Of a stretch of 64,000 nt of DNA, positions 23,484 to 36,464 are shown one piece after another. The stretch spans positions 124,001-188,000 of the forward strand of contig CALYLX010000103.1 of NCBI GenBank assembly GCA_944990035.1, given 5' to 3'. The notes beneath the pieces are model-generated. The model was given only the letters and a program-made list of their open reading frames with translations. It had not been told where the DNA came from and did not search any database. This DNA comes from Clitopilus passeckerianus (Eukaryota > Basidiomycota > Agaricomycetes > Agaricales > Entolomataceae). The position numbers and the translations under genes are program-made. The stretch's first letter is position 1. Each line of letters opens with the position of its first letter.

Positions 23484-23835
23484 TTACTCCAAACTATAGG
23501 TATTCTTCTCCAACTACGGGAAATCAGCCCCGGAATAATCAATTCTTTGACATGCAGCATACCTCAATCTCAAGTTCCTTCCTCACCCTGTACTCTTCAT
23601 CCGCCTTGATTACGAGATGGTAGTCATCCAAATCCTCAATGATAAAGCTCGACTTCTCATTGAGAGTCAGTAAAATCTGCTTCACCGCGGGATCACTTCA
23701 AGAACCCGTTCAAAGCAGCCTCTAACACCAAAAGCGAGCAGACCGACCACATGAACAATACCCCTGAGTTATCAGAGTCAGCTAAGTGCCACCACTGTCA
23801 AAAACTCGAGTCTAGATACCTTTGATAGCCCGCAT
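23484..23835 (-). CDS. TFB5: TFIIH core subunit TFB5 (TTDA/GTF2H5)
   Basis: This small gene of four exons is easy to miss. The exons are 23820-23835 (16 bases), 23748-23763 (16 bases), 23563-23695 and 23484-23513. The joined product is 64 residues: it begins MRAIKGVLFMCDPAVKQILL, continues TLNEKSSFIIEDLDDYHLVI and ends LEKNTYSLE. This is the full-length TFB5 signature, including the C-D-P-A-x-K-Q segment and the F-I-I-E-D-L-D-D strand. TFB5 stabilises TFIIH, the complex used in RNA polymerase II initiation and nucleotide excision repair. All splice phases fit exactly and each intron is GT..AG. The gene converges with the BCS1-like gene and diverges from the ribose-5-phosphate isomerase gene, sharing about 395 bases of promoter. 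Confidence 0.88.
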
Positions 23836-24230
23836 CTAGACCTACCGAGACGGGTTTAGAAGTCCAGATGATGGCAAAAGTCAAGCTTCAAGCACGGTCG
23901 TCGGAGTTTTCGCACTGTTTGTCGAGTTGCTCGTCATTGGAGAGCGTGTTGACCGTGATCCGTGCCCATGCTAGCCACACTCGGCCGATGTCTGAATCCT
24001 CCGAGTTCATGTTTGTTGGCTCGGGTTGTTTCTCAGTTACACCCTTTCTCAATCCACCAACGACTGTGCCAGCAGGTAACAACAACCGTTAAGCCACAAC
24101 GATTTCAGAGAAGCCCTAGTTTCAACCCCGGCGAAAGGTAAGTTTTGATTTCGAACGGGATTTCCGTCGCTGCTTTCTGGACTGCATCTAATCTTTCCAT
24201 AGTCTTTCCCGAATATCTTTCAGAAGAACA

Positions 24231-25454
24231 ATGGCAACTGAAGCCGTACAGACGTACCAGAAAACCTTGAGCGTAATCGAGTCATCGAAAAGACTGGCGG
24301 CCTACACGGCGGTGGACCAGCATGTAAAGCCGGAACACAGGGTGCGTCCAATTTACACCCATGAACCCACATAATCAAACGAATCCCTGCATTAGATCAT
24401 TGGTATTGGCTCAGGTATGAAGATCCCAAATGAATTATTCGCACTCTGAACAAGCCCAACAGGCTCAACGGTCCCCTATGTCGTCGAACGGATCGTCCAA
24501 CAAGGAACCCAAGTCAACGCAAACCGTGTCTTCATTCCCACTGGTACATCTAACCCCTCCTCCTACCCATCTGCTGCATTACTCACATCTCTCAAGGCTT
24601 CCAGTCAAAAGAATTGATCATCTCGGCTGGACTCACATTAGGAGATATCGATGCCTACCACCAAATCGACGTGACCATCGACGGCGCAGACGAGGTCGAC
24701 CATAATCTCCACTGCATCAAAGGCGGAGGTGCATGCCAATTGCGTGAGAAGGTTCTAGCGGAGGCTGCAAAGACGTAAGTGAGATAGCTTCTTCTCATTT
24801 GGCCTTTCATTGACCGGCTCGAATTCTCCAGCTTCATCGTCGTTGCCGACTTCAGGAAGAACTCCGAAATACTTGGAACAACCGTGCGCCCCAAGATCTC
24901 ATCAGCTGCTACAATTCTCCCCTGATCATCATTCATTCACAGTTCGCCCTTGGTGTCCCAGTCGAAGTCGTTCCCTTCGCCTATGCCTCCGTCTTACGTA
25001 CTCTCCGTGAACAGGGCTCGCCAAAAGCAACTCTTCGTATGGCAGTGAAGAAGGGTGCTTCAATCTCTCTCCAATATTTTCCGTGATTCTAACTATCGTG
25101 TATTATAGCCGGACCTGTGGTCACAGATAACGGAAACTTCGTCATCGACGCCCCATTCGACAAGGAGTACATGCGAGATCCCCCCAAGGTCCTTTAATAC
25201 CCTTAGCCCCTCGGGCCATCCTGCTGACGACCTTGAATTGGAACAGGTCTTGCAACAAATCAAACTCCTCACTGGTGTCGTTGAAGTTGGTCTTTTCTGC
25301 AACATCGCAAGGGCTGCTTACTTCGGCAACGAGGTAATTCATTCTTCTAGCCTTTCAACCTAGGCTTGTCACTGATGTTCCTGTCAAATAGGATGGCAGC
25401 GTTACTATTAAGAAAGAAGATGGATCTGTCCAGAATATCAGTGGCTCCCCATAG
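24231..25454 (+). CDS. RKI1: Ribose-5-phosphate isomerase
   Basis: The ATG at 24231 begins [20 protein letters not shown]. Exons carry the RpiA signature in order. First comes [19 protein letters not shown], the sugar-phosphate-binding loop. It is followed by [20 protein letters not shown] with the D-G-A-D-E-V catalytic region, then [20 protein letters not shown], where the K-G-G-G-A loop lies. The later part is [20 protein letters not shown] and [13 protein letters not shown], ending [20 protein letters not shown] plus a short tail. The enzyme interconverts ribulose-5-phosphate and ribose-5-phosphate in the cytosolic non-oxidative pentose phosphate pathway. Several introns of about 50-60 bases interrupt it. 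Length is typical of fungal Rki1. The segment around 24890-24950 must be an intron because the reading frame stops there. Confidence 0.88.
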
Positions 25455-25574
25455 TGGTTATCTTTAGCGGTTATCTAGCCTTCCATTCTCATGGCCGCAA
25501 TACTAGAGAATGATATAAAGTAAAGCATGTTTATCTTGCATGAATATAGCAATCGTGAATAGAACTCGCCAGAC

Positions 25575-26044
25575 TCAGTTATAACTCTTGTCCAACACAT
25601 TTCTCGCCCTCGTCTCCCCATTATCCAGCCGAACCCAAGTCTCCACACCATCACTTGGATCTGGGGATTTGAAGGCGAGGTTCCGGACGCCATAACCCCA
25701 GCCATCGCTCGAATAGCCGTCATACCTAAATTTCTCTCGGTCAGCCGCATAGTACTGTTCTCGTCCTGCTCAGGACCCCACCAGTCCCATGGATTCTCTC
25801 CGAAGTGAAGGTCGGAGAAGACAGTAAGCTTACAAGTCCCATCTGGCAGAAAGATTATCCGCTCTTTGTGAGGGTACGTGTTCAGAACATCCTTTGCATT
25901 GGAGTGGCCTATGGGAATGGAATACTCTTGATTCGCCTACGTTTAAGCCAGGAGCCAAATAGTAGAGATGGGAAACTCACGTAAGGGTGTTCCGTGGACA
26001 GCCTAAGGCGCAATGAGCAGCAGTCCAAGCACAATTGACTTCAT
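25575..26044 (-). pseudogene. Metallophosphoesterase relic with internal deletion
   Basis: The ATG at 26044 begins a signal-peptide-like sequence MKSIVLGLLLIAP and then hits an in-frame TAG. After a possible intron the frame reads EYSIPIGHSNAKDVLNTYPH, then GTCKLTVFSDLHFGENPWDW. This is the first metal-binding motif (D-x-H) of a fungal calcineurin-like phosphoesterase, preceded by the usual lead-in. Just after WWGPEQDENSTMR the sequence changes frame and jumps to a C-terminal-like part, GWGYGVRNLAFKSPDPSDGV and WVRLDNGE, ending at a TGA at 25575. The central catalytic part of about 200-300 residues (GDxx, GNHE and GHxH motifs) is missing. Nonsense, frameshift and deletion together make this a dead gene. 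It converges with the isomerase gene. Confidence 0.65.
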
Positions 26045-26432
26045 GGAAGGGCATAACTATCAGCTCAGAACCGAGGTCCTTCAATAATTGTTAGAACAGA
26101 AGCCTAGTATGTGCATCCGGGAATGGTAGGACCACGAGTAGCCTTCAGGATGATGTGGTGGGGGTTGAGAAGGCCGGGCGACACACGTGCGACGATCCTC
26201 AGACGAACATTTGCATTGATCGGAAGGATGTGGGCTTTCCAGAGGTACTTCGAACTTCAAAGGCCAAAAGTCAGTGAATTTGTCTGCATTAAGGCCTAGA
26301 TCCAAAGGATGCAAGTACAACTAGGTAAAGTTACAAATTGCGTTTTAAGTGAGTATCATCCGTGTTGTTACATTCATGTTGCGGGTATCTATCGACAGGG
26401 TATTTTGCGATATTGTGAGCAAAAAGTGGCAA

Positions 26433-29400
26433 TCACCAAGAAGATAGCGAGTACTGCGCGCGTTCCTAAGAGAGAAGACAATCAGTTCTGCGTTCGTTCG
26501 CGAACAAAAGAAATGTACCTTCAAGCGAGCAAGATTGTGCACCGTTGCAATGTTGACAATGATCCTCAACCTCCTTTTTGCATCAGCCTTGTTAAGAGTG
26601 GGGATCAAGGTTCCTGAACAGCGACAATACATTGCGACGTTCTCCGGCCGTATCTGCTGGCATTTTGAACATCGGAGGTCTTGCTGGGCATGTGTTCGCT
26701 CGATATTTGACACCATTTGCATCAAGGCGAATTCGATCGTAGTACGGTCGTACTCGCCCTGGCAGCTTGTGCATGTCCATTTTGGCCGCGTCGAGGAGTT
26801 GTCGGGCATCAAGAACGGATCTCGACAGAAGTCGAAGTCTCGCAACATATCGCAATGTCGACAGGGAACATTACTGAGTTTGAGGGGCTCGCACGGATTG
26901 CGGAAGATTGCTTCGGTTGCGAATTCCCGAACATCAATGAGCTCGAGAAGGTTTCGCTTGAGAAGCCCCATCTCGACCTCGTACTCCTTCAACAGGCCAA
27001 ACGCTGCGCAAACGAATTTGACAAGTTCGAGGACGGGATTTGAGAGGTGAAGGTAGGAGCCAGGTCGCACGGGGAAGTGGAAGGCGCTTTCGGGATCATC
27101 GTGCATGAGGGAGTTCTGATAGCTTTCTTCCGCCCCATTTACCAACTTCAACAACTTCCGGGTGAGTTTGCGTCCCAGGAAGTCTAGTATGAGTTCCCCC
27201 TCCTTCTCTTTCCCTGAGTCCTGGGGTGTTGAGCTCGGTGTGCCGTTGAGGAGGGGACGAAGCGGCATCCTTCCCGCTCCATTGGTCTTCTGCTTGATCT
27301 TGAAAAGTTCGACAATGAAGTATTGTACGGCTGTATGGAACTCGTCCTGAACTCCAGGCGGGAGGAAGTCCTTGATATTCCAGCGCATTTCCAACGAGAG
27401 GACTTTTGGAGGTTCGACTGCTAGTGGATCTTCGCAGACAATACCACCCATGTTGGCTTGATCCATGAAGAGAAGGAAGTCATAGAACCGGTCTGTTCTG
27501 AGGTAGATGTGCTGGAAGAGTCCATCTGAAGTGACAGCTGTTGTGATGTATGTTGCATACGCGTGGGCTGTCCCAGGTGGTTTGGATGTTGCAAGGAGAA
27601 TGTGGCCAAAGTCGGCATAAACAACGTGAGAGCCTAGACGCTTGAATTCAGCTAGTAGCTGAATAAAAGTCTTTCTCATGAGGCCATGGATGAACCGGTG
27701 TAGACTCGTGTCGTACATGTTTGAGGCGCTTGAGCTGATCCACCGCCAGAAGTGGTCAATCGCGAGAGAAGCGGGGCTTTGAGAGTTGTGATGGATTTTA
27801 TCAACGAGCCAGGACTTGACCATGGACTTGAGGATGCTAAACATTTGAGTTGAAACATTGGATTCACCAAGTGTCAGATCCCTGGGTGCCTCTCTGTTTT
27901 TATACTCGTCAAGAGTATGGGAGACCGAGTCGAAGGCCGTAGCACCTCCGTTTCCTTCCAATTCGTTCACCATGACTGATTGAATGACCGAATCGACGGC
28001 CAGATTGCGTAGGGTGACCTCCAAGCAAACATTTGCATAACATCCAGGAGACATAAACTCGGTTTTGGGAAAATCCTCCGTCGGTCGGCTGTCGTTCTCG
28101 ATCCCGCCCAGGTCCGGATTCTCTGTTGCCGACCACCAGAGCACCATGTCTTGCTCGGTGAGACGGCGGGCGAAACTAAAGTCTGCCAGGGTCAGGGGCT
28201 GGTCGCCTTCTACATGGCCAATGGGGACGTCATAATAGTCGGCCAGCGAGGCCAACCGATCAATCCATCCACCCATGGCGAGATAACGCCCGAGCATCTT
28301 GGCTCCAACTTTGGATTGCCACGGGAACACGTCAAGGCTATGGGGACTTTTGGCCTTGGGCATGGACAAGACGGGGAATTTGGAGAGCTTTGGAAGTAGT
28401 CGATCGAAGTACGACTGATCCTTTGAGGACGAGATCACGACAATACAGGATTTCTCCTCGTATAAGCTAAACTCTCGTGAGATTGCTTTGAGAGCTGCCG
28501 AATCAGTATTATGGTAGGTAGTGACGAAGTCAAGGGTATCAGGGTATGTGATGGAGGTGCTGTTGAAGGTTTGATCCCGTACGAGCTCTAGGTATTTGTC
28601 CTCGAGGCGGGATATGGGTTGTCGGCGAGTCGCAGGATCAACCACATGTACCTTCACAGGACCGGTGGGGAAGAATGTAGCAAAAACGTGGAGAGGTGCG
28701 TTGGCGGCACAAGCATGGTAAAGGTGAATATATTTCCCTTCACCTCCAGAAAGGTAGCTTGACTTGCTTGGGGTCATCATCGCTCTTGAGAGCTGGTTGA
28801 GGTCAACACCGGTTTGCTGAGCACGACTGAGGGTCACTGTAGGGTCGTCTAATACGCAGGTCTTGCCAAGTTTGAATATACCACGAACGTAGAGTGGGAC
28901 CTACTGAGCGTTTAGGCACCAGTCTTTGCTCAGAGCGTTAATACTCACCTGCTGTTCGAACACGCCATCAACAGAGGCATCGTTCGTTAAGTTTATGAAG
29001 TCTTCTTGCATCTCGCAGTAGACATCTTCACGAACAGATATCTTGTAGAGATTGTGACTGGGGAGGCCACGGGGAAGAATCCGTGTAACCTCTTCGAAGG
29101 TATAGTGCTCTGAGCGCAAGAAGTGATCTTTCTTCGCCTCCTTGAGCTGAATGTAGAACTCCCGAGGAATTCGTAAAGGAAGAGGGACTAATTCCGAGTC
29201 GATGGAGAGCCAAAGTATGAAGCGTCCAGGGATTGGACTGGGGCGAATCTGCACAACATCCCATCTAAGGTGTGCACGGTTCCTCGCTGTTGTTTTGAAG
29301 AAGGATGATGAAGCTTCTTCGGTTGCAGTCGTCCTCGTTGGTTTCATATAATTCTTGAACACGGTGCGACGATATAACCTGACGAAACGCATGTATTCCA

Positions 29401-32400
29401 GTTGGTGATCTGGCCGATTCTCCTCCGTATATTCCTCGTCGGCTTGATTCGTGCGCTTGGTCTTGACAGTGGCAACCTTGGGGCGAAACTTCTTAATGCT
29501 GCCATCCTTTTCGCCGAAATCTTCCATGTCGGCGGGAGTCGTTTGAGAACTGCCCTCACCTCCACTCCCGAAGAAGTCGGTCATTTTGTTCTGCTTGAAC
29601 TTGTCAACAGCACCCGCTACACGGCGGTGTAGCCAGTCGGGATGCTTGACTCGAGGGACAGGATTTGAAACCTTCTGCATGGCAGCGGGGATGGTAATGA
29701 GTTTCTGTATGACGGAGCCCAAGCGCTCGATGTAATAGTCCCAGTCGAGGACGGACCGTAGGTCGAAATTGACAAGTCCGCTGTCCTTGAGCCATTTTCG
29801 GAGGTATGTGCGTTTGATGGACTCTTCAGCAGAAAAAATGGCCACAGGGACAGCTCGTTCTGTCACTGGAGCCCCCATGGGTTTGGCGGAGATGATGAAT
29901 CTACAGGCCAAGCCCTTGTCCTTCACCATTTGATCTCCCAAGAATTCTGCCAGGCGCTTGGCAGTACTGATAGATGTTGATTTTTGGCCACCGTATTCTG
30001 CAAGAGTCTTCGACATGCTCCGGTTCTCTGCGATCAGCTCGACGAGCTCCTCATCGCCCAAGCTGTCCGCCTTGCTAAACAAGACATCCAACCACTGGTC
30101 GGCCACCTCGGCAACGGCCTTGTAGCATTCTTGCGTGGTCGTTCCCAGCAAGAACTTCTCGAAGATCTGGGATTGGAAAACCTTGATGAGCTGGAGCTCC
30201 CCTCGACGCTTGACCTCGAACCCCTTCAATTCGGCAAGGCTGCCATCGTCGTTAAACACGGCATATCGCTTTTTCAACAGCTTATCTTCTTCTTTGGACG
30301 AAGGCAGGATCATGGCTTTATATGGCCCATCCAGCTCGAAGAAAATGGAGTTCTCGCTGTGAACCTCCCATTGCCCGGATTCGGCACTGTAGTCGTGATA
30401 TTGGTGATTGGTGAACTGGTCGTAAACGAGGTGATTGAGCATCGTGCAGGGGTATGAGAAGCCAATAGATTTTCCGTTCTTCAACTGGAACTTAAAGTTT
30501 TCGGGGAAGACGCCAGGAAGCATGCACCAGATACCATCGGTATCCAGTTCCAATGGTCGACCTATCTGCTCCACAAGAGCTCGTGCCATCTGAATGATCG
30601 TGGCACCAGTCAAGCAGGTTATACCGGCCATTTCCATGGAGTGCCACCGTGCACCTTTCCTCATCACGTAACCGTAGAATGAGTTCAGGATACACTTATG
30701 AGCCAGTTGTAATGAGTCATAGACCACGATAAGCTTCTTTGCTTCGTCAACCTCGGCGATGGAGCCACCTGAGCCTTGGATGTTGTCGAGATTCTTTTTC
30801 CATGTCTTGTGAAGGCCCTTGTACTGGTACCGTCGGTCACGGAACCGACGCACAGTATCGACGTAGAATGGATTCTCCCGTTGACAGATGATGGCTTCGC
30901 GGGTTTCTACGCGGGTGTCTTTCGTCTTCTTGTAGACTTTCCGTGAGTAGTCGCCCAACCGTTTATGGAGCAACGCGGACTGCTCAGCTTCTGAAAGGTC
31001 AGTGAAGCGTCTGGAAGGGCCACCCGGACGTTTGCTAGGGAACGTCTCTTGATTGAGGGCGTGACGAATCATATTGTATTCGTCGCGGTGGGCGGGGAAG
31101 AACTCTCCTCTCCAGGCCCAATTCAAACGACGATCACATGTCTTTCCCGGGCGGTTGTAATCGCAGACGGCGCAAACAGACTCGTCAACCATGGAATCAG
31201 GCTGGAGTCGGTTTGACAACATGATGTTGGGGTACATGGCGGCGACGTCCAAATGGTAAATGAGTGGGTTATCCACGCGCTTGGGGTTATCTCGCATGAG
31301 TTCTAAAGCCGACTGAATAGCCGCCTTGACTTCGTCATAGTTGGTAACATCATCCATAGAGGCCTTGGACTCCTCGACGACGCAGAAGGTAAGTGCGGCA
31401 TCCAATTCATCAATCAGCTACAACGCAACGGTTAATGGCCGCTCAATTAAGGAAGAGGTATACATACCTGCTGTACAGCTGATGGGACAATCTTGAAATC
31501 GGTGGCGATGTCGCTCCTGAAGACGCCAGCCTCAAGTGCCTCAACATGTCCTCCAACATATGTTTCTGACGCAAGCAGATGTCCTTCATACATGTTCCCG
31601 TGTGCCTCCTCGTGTCGATTTGGCATGATAATCTCTCCTCGGTAGGCTTCGACCTTGCAAAATGATTAGGCCTCTTTCGCTCCATGAAAATTCTTGAGCT
31701 CACTCACCATCAGAAGTGTCTCGCACAGAGTCCCACTTCCCTTCCGCAGGACCTCGTCAGGATTTAGAGGAATAATGTTGCATAGAGAGAAGATGAAAGG
31801 GTTGACGTATTTCATGTAGAGGTAATAGGTAGCAACAGCGTCAGAAACGGAGTATTGGGCGAGGATCTGGGGTTGTTCGACGGCATATCTACGAGACGAT
31901 TAATTCAAATGGCTTGGCTGGATCCATTGCCACTCACGGTGTCATCAATTCCGGATCGAGTTCAATTGGGTTATACCCCAATTTGGCAGTTGTGACTGCT
32001 TTGAGGCCTTGACTGCCTTGAGGTAGATAGGAATCACGCTTGACCCATCTGAAGCAGTCCATGTGTACGCAAGTTCTGCTTTTGTATTCGTCTTCGTTGT
32101 CTTTAGCGAAACCAATTTCTTGGAACATGTCGATTCCATTGACTTTAGATCTTGCATCAAGGAAAGGGAAATCGAAGAAGTCGCCGTTAAATGTGGCCAT
32201 TACGGTCGGCTTTACGTCTTGGAAATGTTCGAAAAATCTCTTTATAAGACCGGCCTAGAAATTGTGTAAGTATCTGTATCCACTATTGAGGGATGTTGTA
32301 GTTGTACCTCGTTTGGCTCGTTGAAGACCGTGAATGGCCCTTCATACCCTTCTTTGGGAGTATACTCGAAGTCTTCAATGTCTTCACCGACTATCTCGCG

Positions 32401-33545
32401 ATTGGTGATAAGATAGCCCTGGCCGTCAACCATGTACGAAATCATCATTACTTGGTCAATGGCTTGGTCGGGGAACTTGAGAGGAGCCTTTGTTGTTTCA
32501 ATATCATAAGCCATAACCACAGGGTCAGCACGCTTGACTCGGTCCGCCAGGTTCACGAACGAAGGCTGCCCGGCTGAGTAGGTAACAGCGTACCAAAGAC
32601 CGACCCGGATGTCGTTGTCCATTGCCACGCGAAGGTAGTATGGGACATCATATTCCCGAATGTCGATGATGCTTTCGCGAGGATCCCTATCCCGAGAACC
32701 TGAGCCTTTCGCGCCAGCGTGACTGCTGCCACCCTGGCCCCATTCATCACCGTCCACCTCAATTTCCATGGTTGCGCCAGCCGAGGCATTGATGACCTCT
32801 GCGTAGGCGTCCACAGCGTCACGTTTGGCACTGTTTGCGAGTGCCAGGGGCATGAGGTCACGTCGAACGGTTAGGAGGTCAGAGATATTGCGGAAGCAGA
32901 GTTGAAGGTAAAGTCGGCGGTGGCCCATGAGGTGATTGGGGAGCTTGAGGTCTTCTTTACGTTCCCTTGAGATACGAGATACAAGACCTTCGTACTTCTT
33001 GTGTATCCATTCCTCAATGGTGGTTTCCGCTCCAGGCTAACAACGTGTCAGAGATATCAGATATTCACCTCATTTCGTGACTTACTTTGCAGCCAATGTA
33101 GAAGTAAGGCTCGTAAATGAGGGTGCTCTTGAACATTCCTCCGTCATCTTGTATGAAATAGAAGTCCACGGCTGATTTTCCGCCTGGCCAGTCCGAATCT
33201 TTGAGCAGCGTCTGAAGAAATCATTAACGACTATCGTACAAGCAGATTGGCCACGCATACCGGATGCATATTGACTAACCAGCCCTCGCGTTTAGTCCCT
33301 TCCTGCACACGAGCAAATCCAAGCTTTTCGTCAATCTCGTCGTTGAGAGCTGACCGTTCGAATCGCTCCGCAAGCTGCGTGCCATCGTCTTCCCGTTTGG
33401 GGGCGGCTGAATCCCCTGGTCCTCCGCCTCTTCCTCGTCCCCGGCTACGCCCTCCACGCCAAGATCCTCCTCCTCTAAACCCTTGTGTGTATCCTCTGCC
33501 TCTTCCTCGAGAGGTCAGTCCGAAAGTGCCTCGCCCTCTTGCCAT
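26433..33545 (-). CDS. POL2: DNA polymerase epsilon catalytic subunit
   Basis: The ATG at 33545 begins an Arg/Gly-rich stretch ([20 protein letters not shown]), then [19 protein letters not shown] sequence typical of Pol2. The exonuclease domain has Exo I ([16 protein letters not shown]), Exo II ([17 protein letters not shown]) and Exo III ([17 protein letters not shown]). The polymerase domain has motif A ([19 protein letters not shown]), motif B ([17 protein letters not shown]) and motif C ([13 protein letters not shown]). The large 26433-28837 block is the non-catalytic C-terminal half, ending with two Cys clusters ([13 protein letters not shown]...CTSCQ and [18 protein letters not shown]). 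A last intron of 53 bases gives a natural ending, [14 protein letters not shown]. At least eight introns are present. Total length of about 2,200 residues equals the family norm. Pol2 is the leading-strand replicase with proofreading. Confidence 0.93.
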
Positions 33546-33901
33546 GGCGAGATTCGTGGTTTGAAGGAAGAATATTGATGTGACAGCGCTGTGACCTTTC
33601 GCGTGAATGACTAATCTGCAAAGTGCCGAATTAAACCGAACACGTTACGCCTCGCGTTTGTGACCAGAAATTCGAGGGAGATTGACAGTGGGGTGAACGA
33701 GTAAGGTCATGATATTGAGTTGGTATAGAGTACGGGATCATAAGGTACGGTGATACAGTATACATATTTTGATGCAAACATAATGGAACAAAGTACGACC
33801 CTGCGGTCGTGGCAAGAAATTAGATAGAACACAGAACATAAGAAATACAGAAAACGTGAATGAGCGGAATAAATTATGAATTGTCCATATACCCGCTCGA
33901 A
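33546..33901. other. Spacer between POL2 start and ASE1 end
   Basis: About 350 bases form the POL2 promoter side and the ASE1 3' flank. I see no gene. A CGCGT/ACGCG-type motif, which could be a cell-cycle (MBF-like) site, is not obvious here. Confidence 0.4.
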
Positions 33902-36464
33902 CTAGCACTCATCCTCCTCTAGTACGCTCTCAGCAAGGCCCCATTTGCTGCTCCCATGGGTCCCCAGGCCAGCTAGGACGTTCGTAGCTTCTAGATGATC
34001 CAAGCTCGGCCTTGGTCTAAAGCTCTCTTTCCTTGCCCTGGCAGCCTTCCTCTCAAGCGTGGGTTTCGGAGGAGCCACAGCAATATGTCTACTTGCAGCA
34101 AGCGAGGATGTCGAGCCTGGTAGCCTCTTCGTCACGGTTTTGACACTATATGTTGACACCGCAGCAGGTCCCGATGGAGCCCGGCTCCGCGTCGTACTTC
34201 TCGAGGCCGACATAGCGACAGCTGGTGTCTTGTGCAGTTGTGTGCCACTGGCAGTTCTCCCGTGAGGCTTCGCTGGGGAGGACCCGGCCTTTGGAACGCC
34301 GTTCCCTCGATGCGGCGCAAGCGGCACCCGACCTCGACCCGATGTCTGCCGTGTTCCGCTGCCACCGCTAGCTTGGCGTGTATGGGCGGCGCGAGTGGGC
34401 TCTTCGACCTTTCGTCGTTTGTTCGGGACTGAATGTGATGTTGGCGCGGACCGAATCGCTGGTGTCACTGTTCCTGCCTTTGGCGGGGGCGCACCCGTGT
34501 CACTTGGTGTTGTGGCCCGTGGTGGAACAGAAGTTCCTCGGGTCTTCCTCTTGTTGTCTTGCTGAGTAGCGGTAGCCGTCTCTTGCAGGAAGGAAAGCAT
34601 GCTTTCCCCGTAAATTAAGAACTGACGACTGTTGTCTTCTTCCCATCTAGGTATTGATTCGAGAAGTTCCACCTCGAGCTACAGAAAACTTCAACACAAA
34701 AAACCTCCAACCAAAAGGATAAGTTGCCCACTCTTGGCTTCTCCTTCGCAACCCTTTTTCGCATCTTCTCCTCGCGAAGTAATCTTCCTGGATCTCCTCT
34801 TTGGCCGCGGCCCGTAAGACGTGTCTGATCGTTTGCCGCTGCAGCCAGTTCCTTCTCGAGATCGCAGACCTCGAAATACCTCTTCACAGCAGAAAGCAGT
34901 GGTGCCTTCTCCCTCTTGTCAGCTTTGAGCTTCTTGATCTCGTCCTCATGGATCGCCAGTAACTCTTCCGAATGTTCATCTGCTATCCTGTCAGCGACCG
35001 CGAAATTCCAATACAGCGAAGGAACCATTACCGTCAGCAAAAGGGGCGAAATCAGCCCTCTCCTCCTCTCCAACCATCAGATCGTCCCATAGTTTCACAA
35101 TCTCTTCTCTCGCACTGCCGATGAACTCGCCCATTCGTTCCTTCTTCAACTCCAGCATCCGTTCAAGCTCCTCTTCATAATCCTTGATTGTCCGCTCCGT
35201 ACTTCCACGGTGTTCATCAACGAACCCATCCATCTTGTCTTCAGGAATTCCGAGACGCCGCCAGAGTCCTTCCAGCTGGTCATACATTGCCTGGATTTGC
35301 TTTTCCCTTCGGTGCTTGATATTCTCCAAAGACTCATGCAACTCAGTGGCCCATACAATCAGACTCTGAGTGGGCTCCACGTTTTCCAAGCCAATGGGTA
35401 TGCCTTGGTTGCTACCTAGGCCTTCTTCATCCGCCTCGTCCGCCCTGGCAATGAAATTGGCGAAAATTCTTCGGTATGCAGACTCGGAGTTGGGTTCAGG
35501 TTCCAGCATAGAGAGTGTGAATGCGCCGTTACGCGAAGTTGGGCAGGGCGTTGATTGTACAAATATGTCGCTCGGGGCAGATACCGATGCGTTCATGGGG
35601 TGGAAGCCTGATATAGAGGATGTGAGGAAGTTATGGGTTGATTTGGAGGTTGAAGGTAGGTCTGCTAGCTTCGGTGAAGCGTCATCCATTCCCAGCTCGC
35701 TATATAGCCAGTCCGTGGCTAGGAATATTTCCGCCAATTGTTGCAGGCGTTTGATCTATTTCCTCACACTGGTGAGATACTAAAGAAAATGTGAACGAAA
35801 AGGACCCACGTATTCCGCCTTCCCTTTGACAAGTTCTTTCTCAATCTTGGAAAACCTTTCAGGGGTCACATCAAGGAAGGCATTGATATTATCAGCCTTT
35901 TCACGATGTGCCACCACAGGTTCTAGTACGTCTGAGTGGAAATAGTCACGTCCAAGAGTGTGAGCGAGGACTTTGATACGATTGGTGAACGTCGTAAGTT
36001 GCTCGAGCTTGGTGTTGTACATCTATCACATCTTGAGTATCTGGCGGGAACACCTCCTCTGGAAACCACTTTACCTTTCGTAGCTTCTCCTGATATCCCA
36101 TAATATGTTCATATCTTCTCGGTAGGACTTGCTCTTTCCTGAGTTCCCCTACCGTGCTGCCTGTTGCCTTGACGTGCCCGCCCAAGGCACTGCAATATCT
36201 AAGACAATCTTCTTCGACCGTATTGCACCGGTCCATCCAGCTATCCACCTCATCTCTTCTTGACTTGACTTGATCCTCAACGCTTTGAATTAGCTGTTTC
36301 TGGAGAACCCCTAAATCATCTTCAAGAGCTGATGGTGGAAGTCCAAGCTGTGCATGAAGTGTTGGCAGCAGTAGGGTCTGGCTTTGTAGTTCAGCATGCA
36401 GAGAGTTAAGCAGAGATGTAAGAATCGTCGACATTGTAGACGGTGTAGACATGTCGTCTAACAT
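33902..36464 (-). CDS. ASE1: Microtubule bundling protein ASE1/PRC1/MAP65
   Basis: The first ATG in the upstream-open frame is at 36464 (MLDDMSTPSTM); later ATGs at 36452 or 36434 are possible. Five exons join in frame. The N-terminal half has long coiled coils (LLNSLHAELQSQTLLLPTLH, SVEDQVKSRRDEVDSWMDRC). The middle carries the spectrin-like microtubule-binding core (EELERMLELKKERMGEFIGS, then EIVKLWDDLMVGEEERADFA). The diagnostic MAP65/ASE1 block follows (LLAIHEDEIKKLKADKREKA, YFEVCDLEKELAAAANDQTR, DPGRLLREEKMRKRVAKEKP). The C-terminal 200 residues are basic and Ser/Thr/Pro-rich, as in other fungi, and are likely cell-cycle phosphorylated. ASE1 crosslinks antiparallel microtubules in the spindle midzone at anaphase. 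Confidence 0.9.

Noticed and set aside
26345..26432. Extension of the POL2 frame to 26345
   Set aside because: A 53-base GT..AG intron gives a Pol2-like C-terminus ending at 26433, while the extension is unlike any Pol2 tail.
33247..33564. 105-codon plus-strand frame, proline- and arginine-rich
   Set aside because: Complement of the Arg/Gly-rich N-terminus of POL2.
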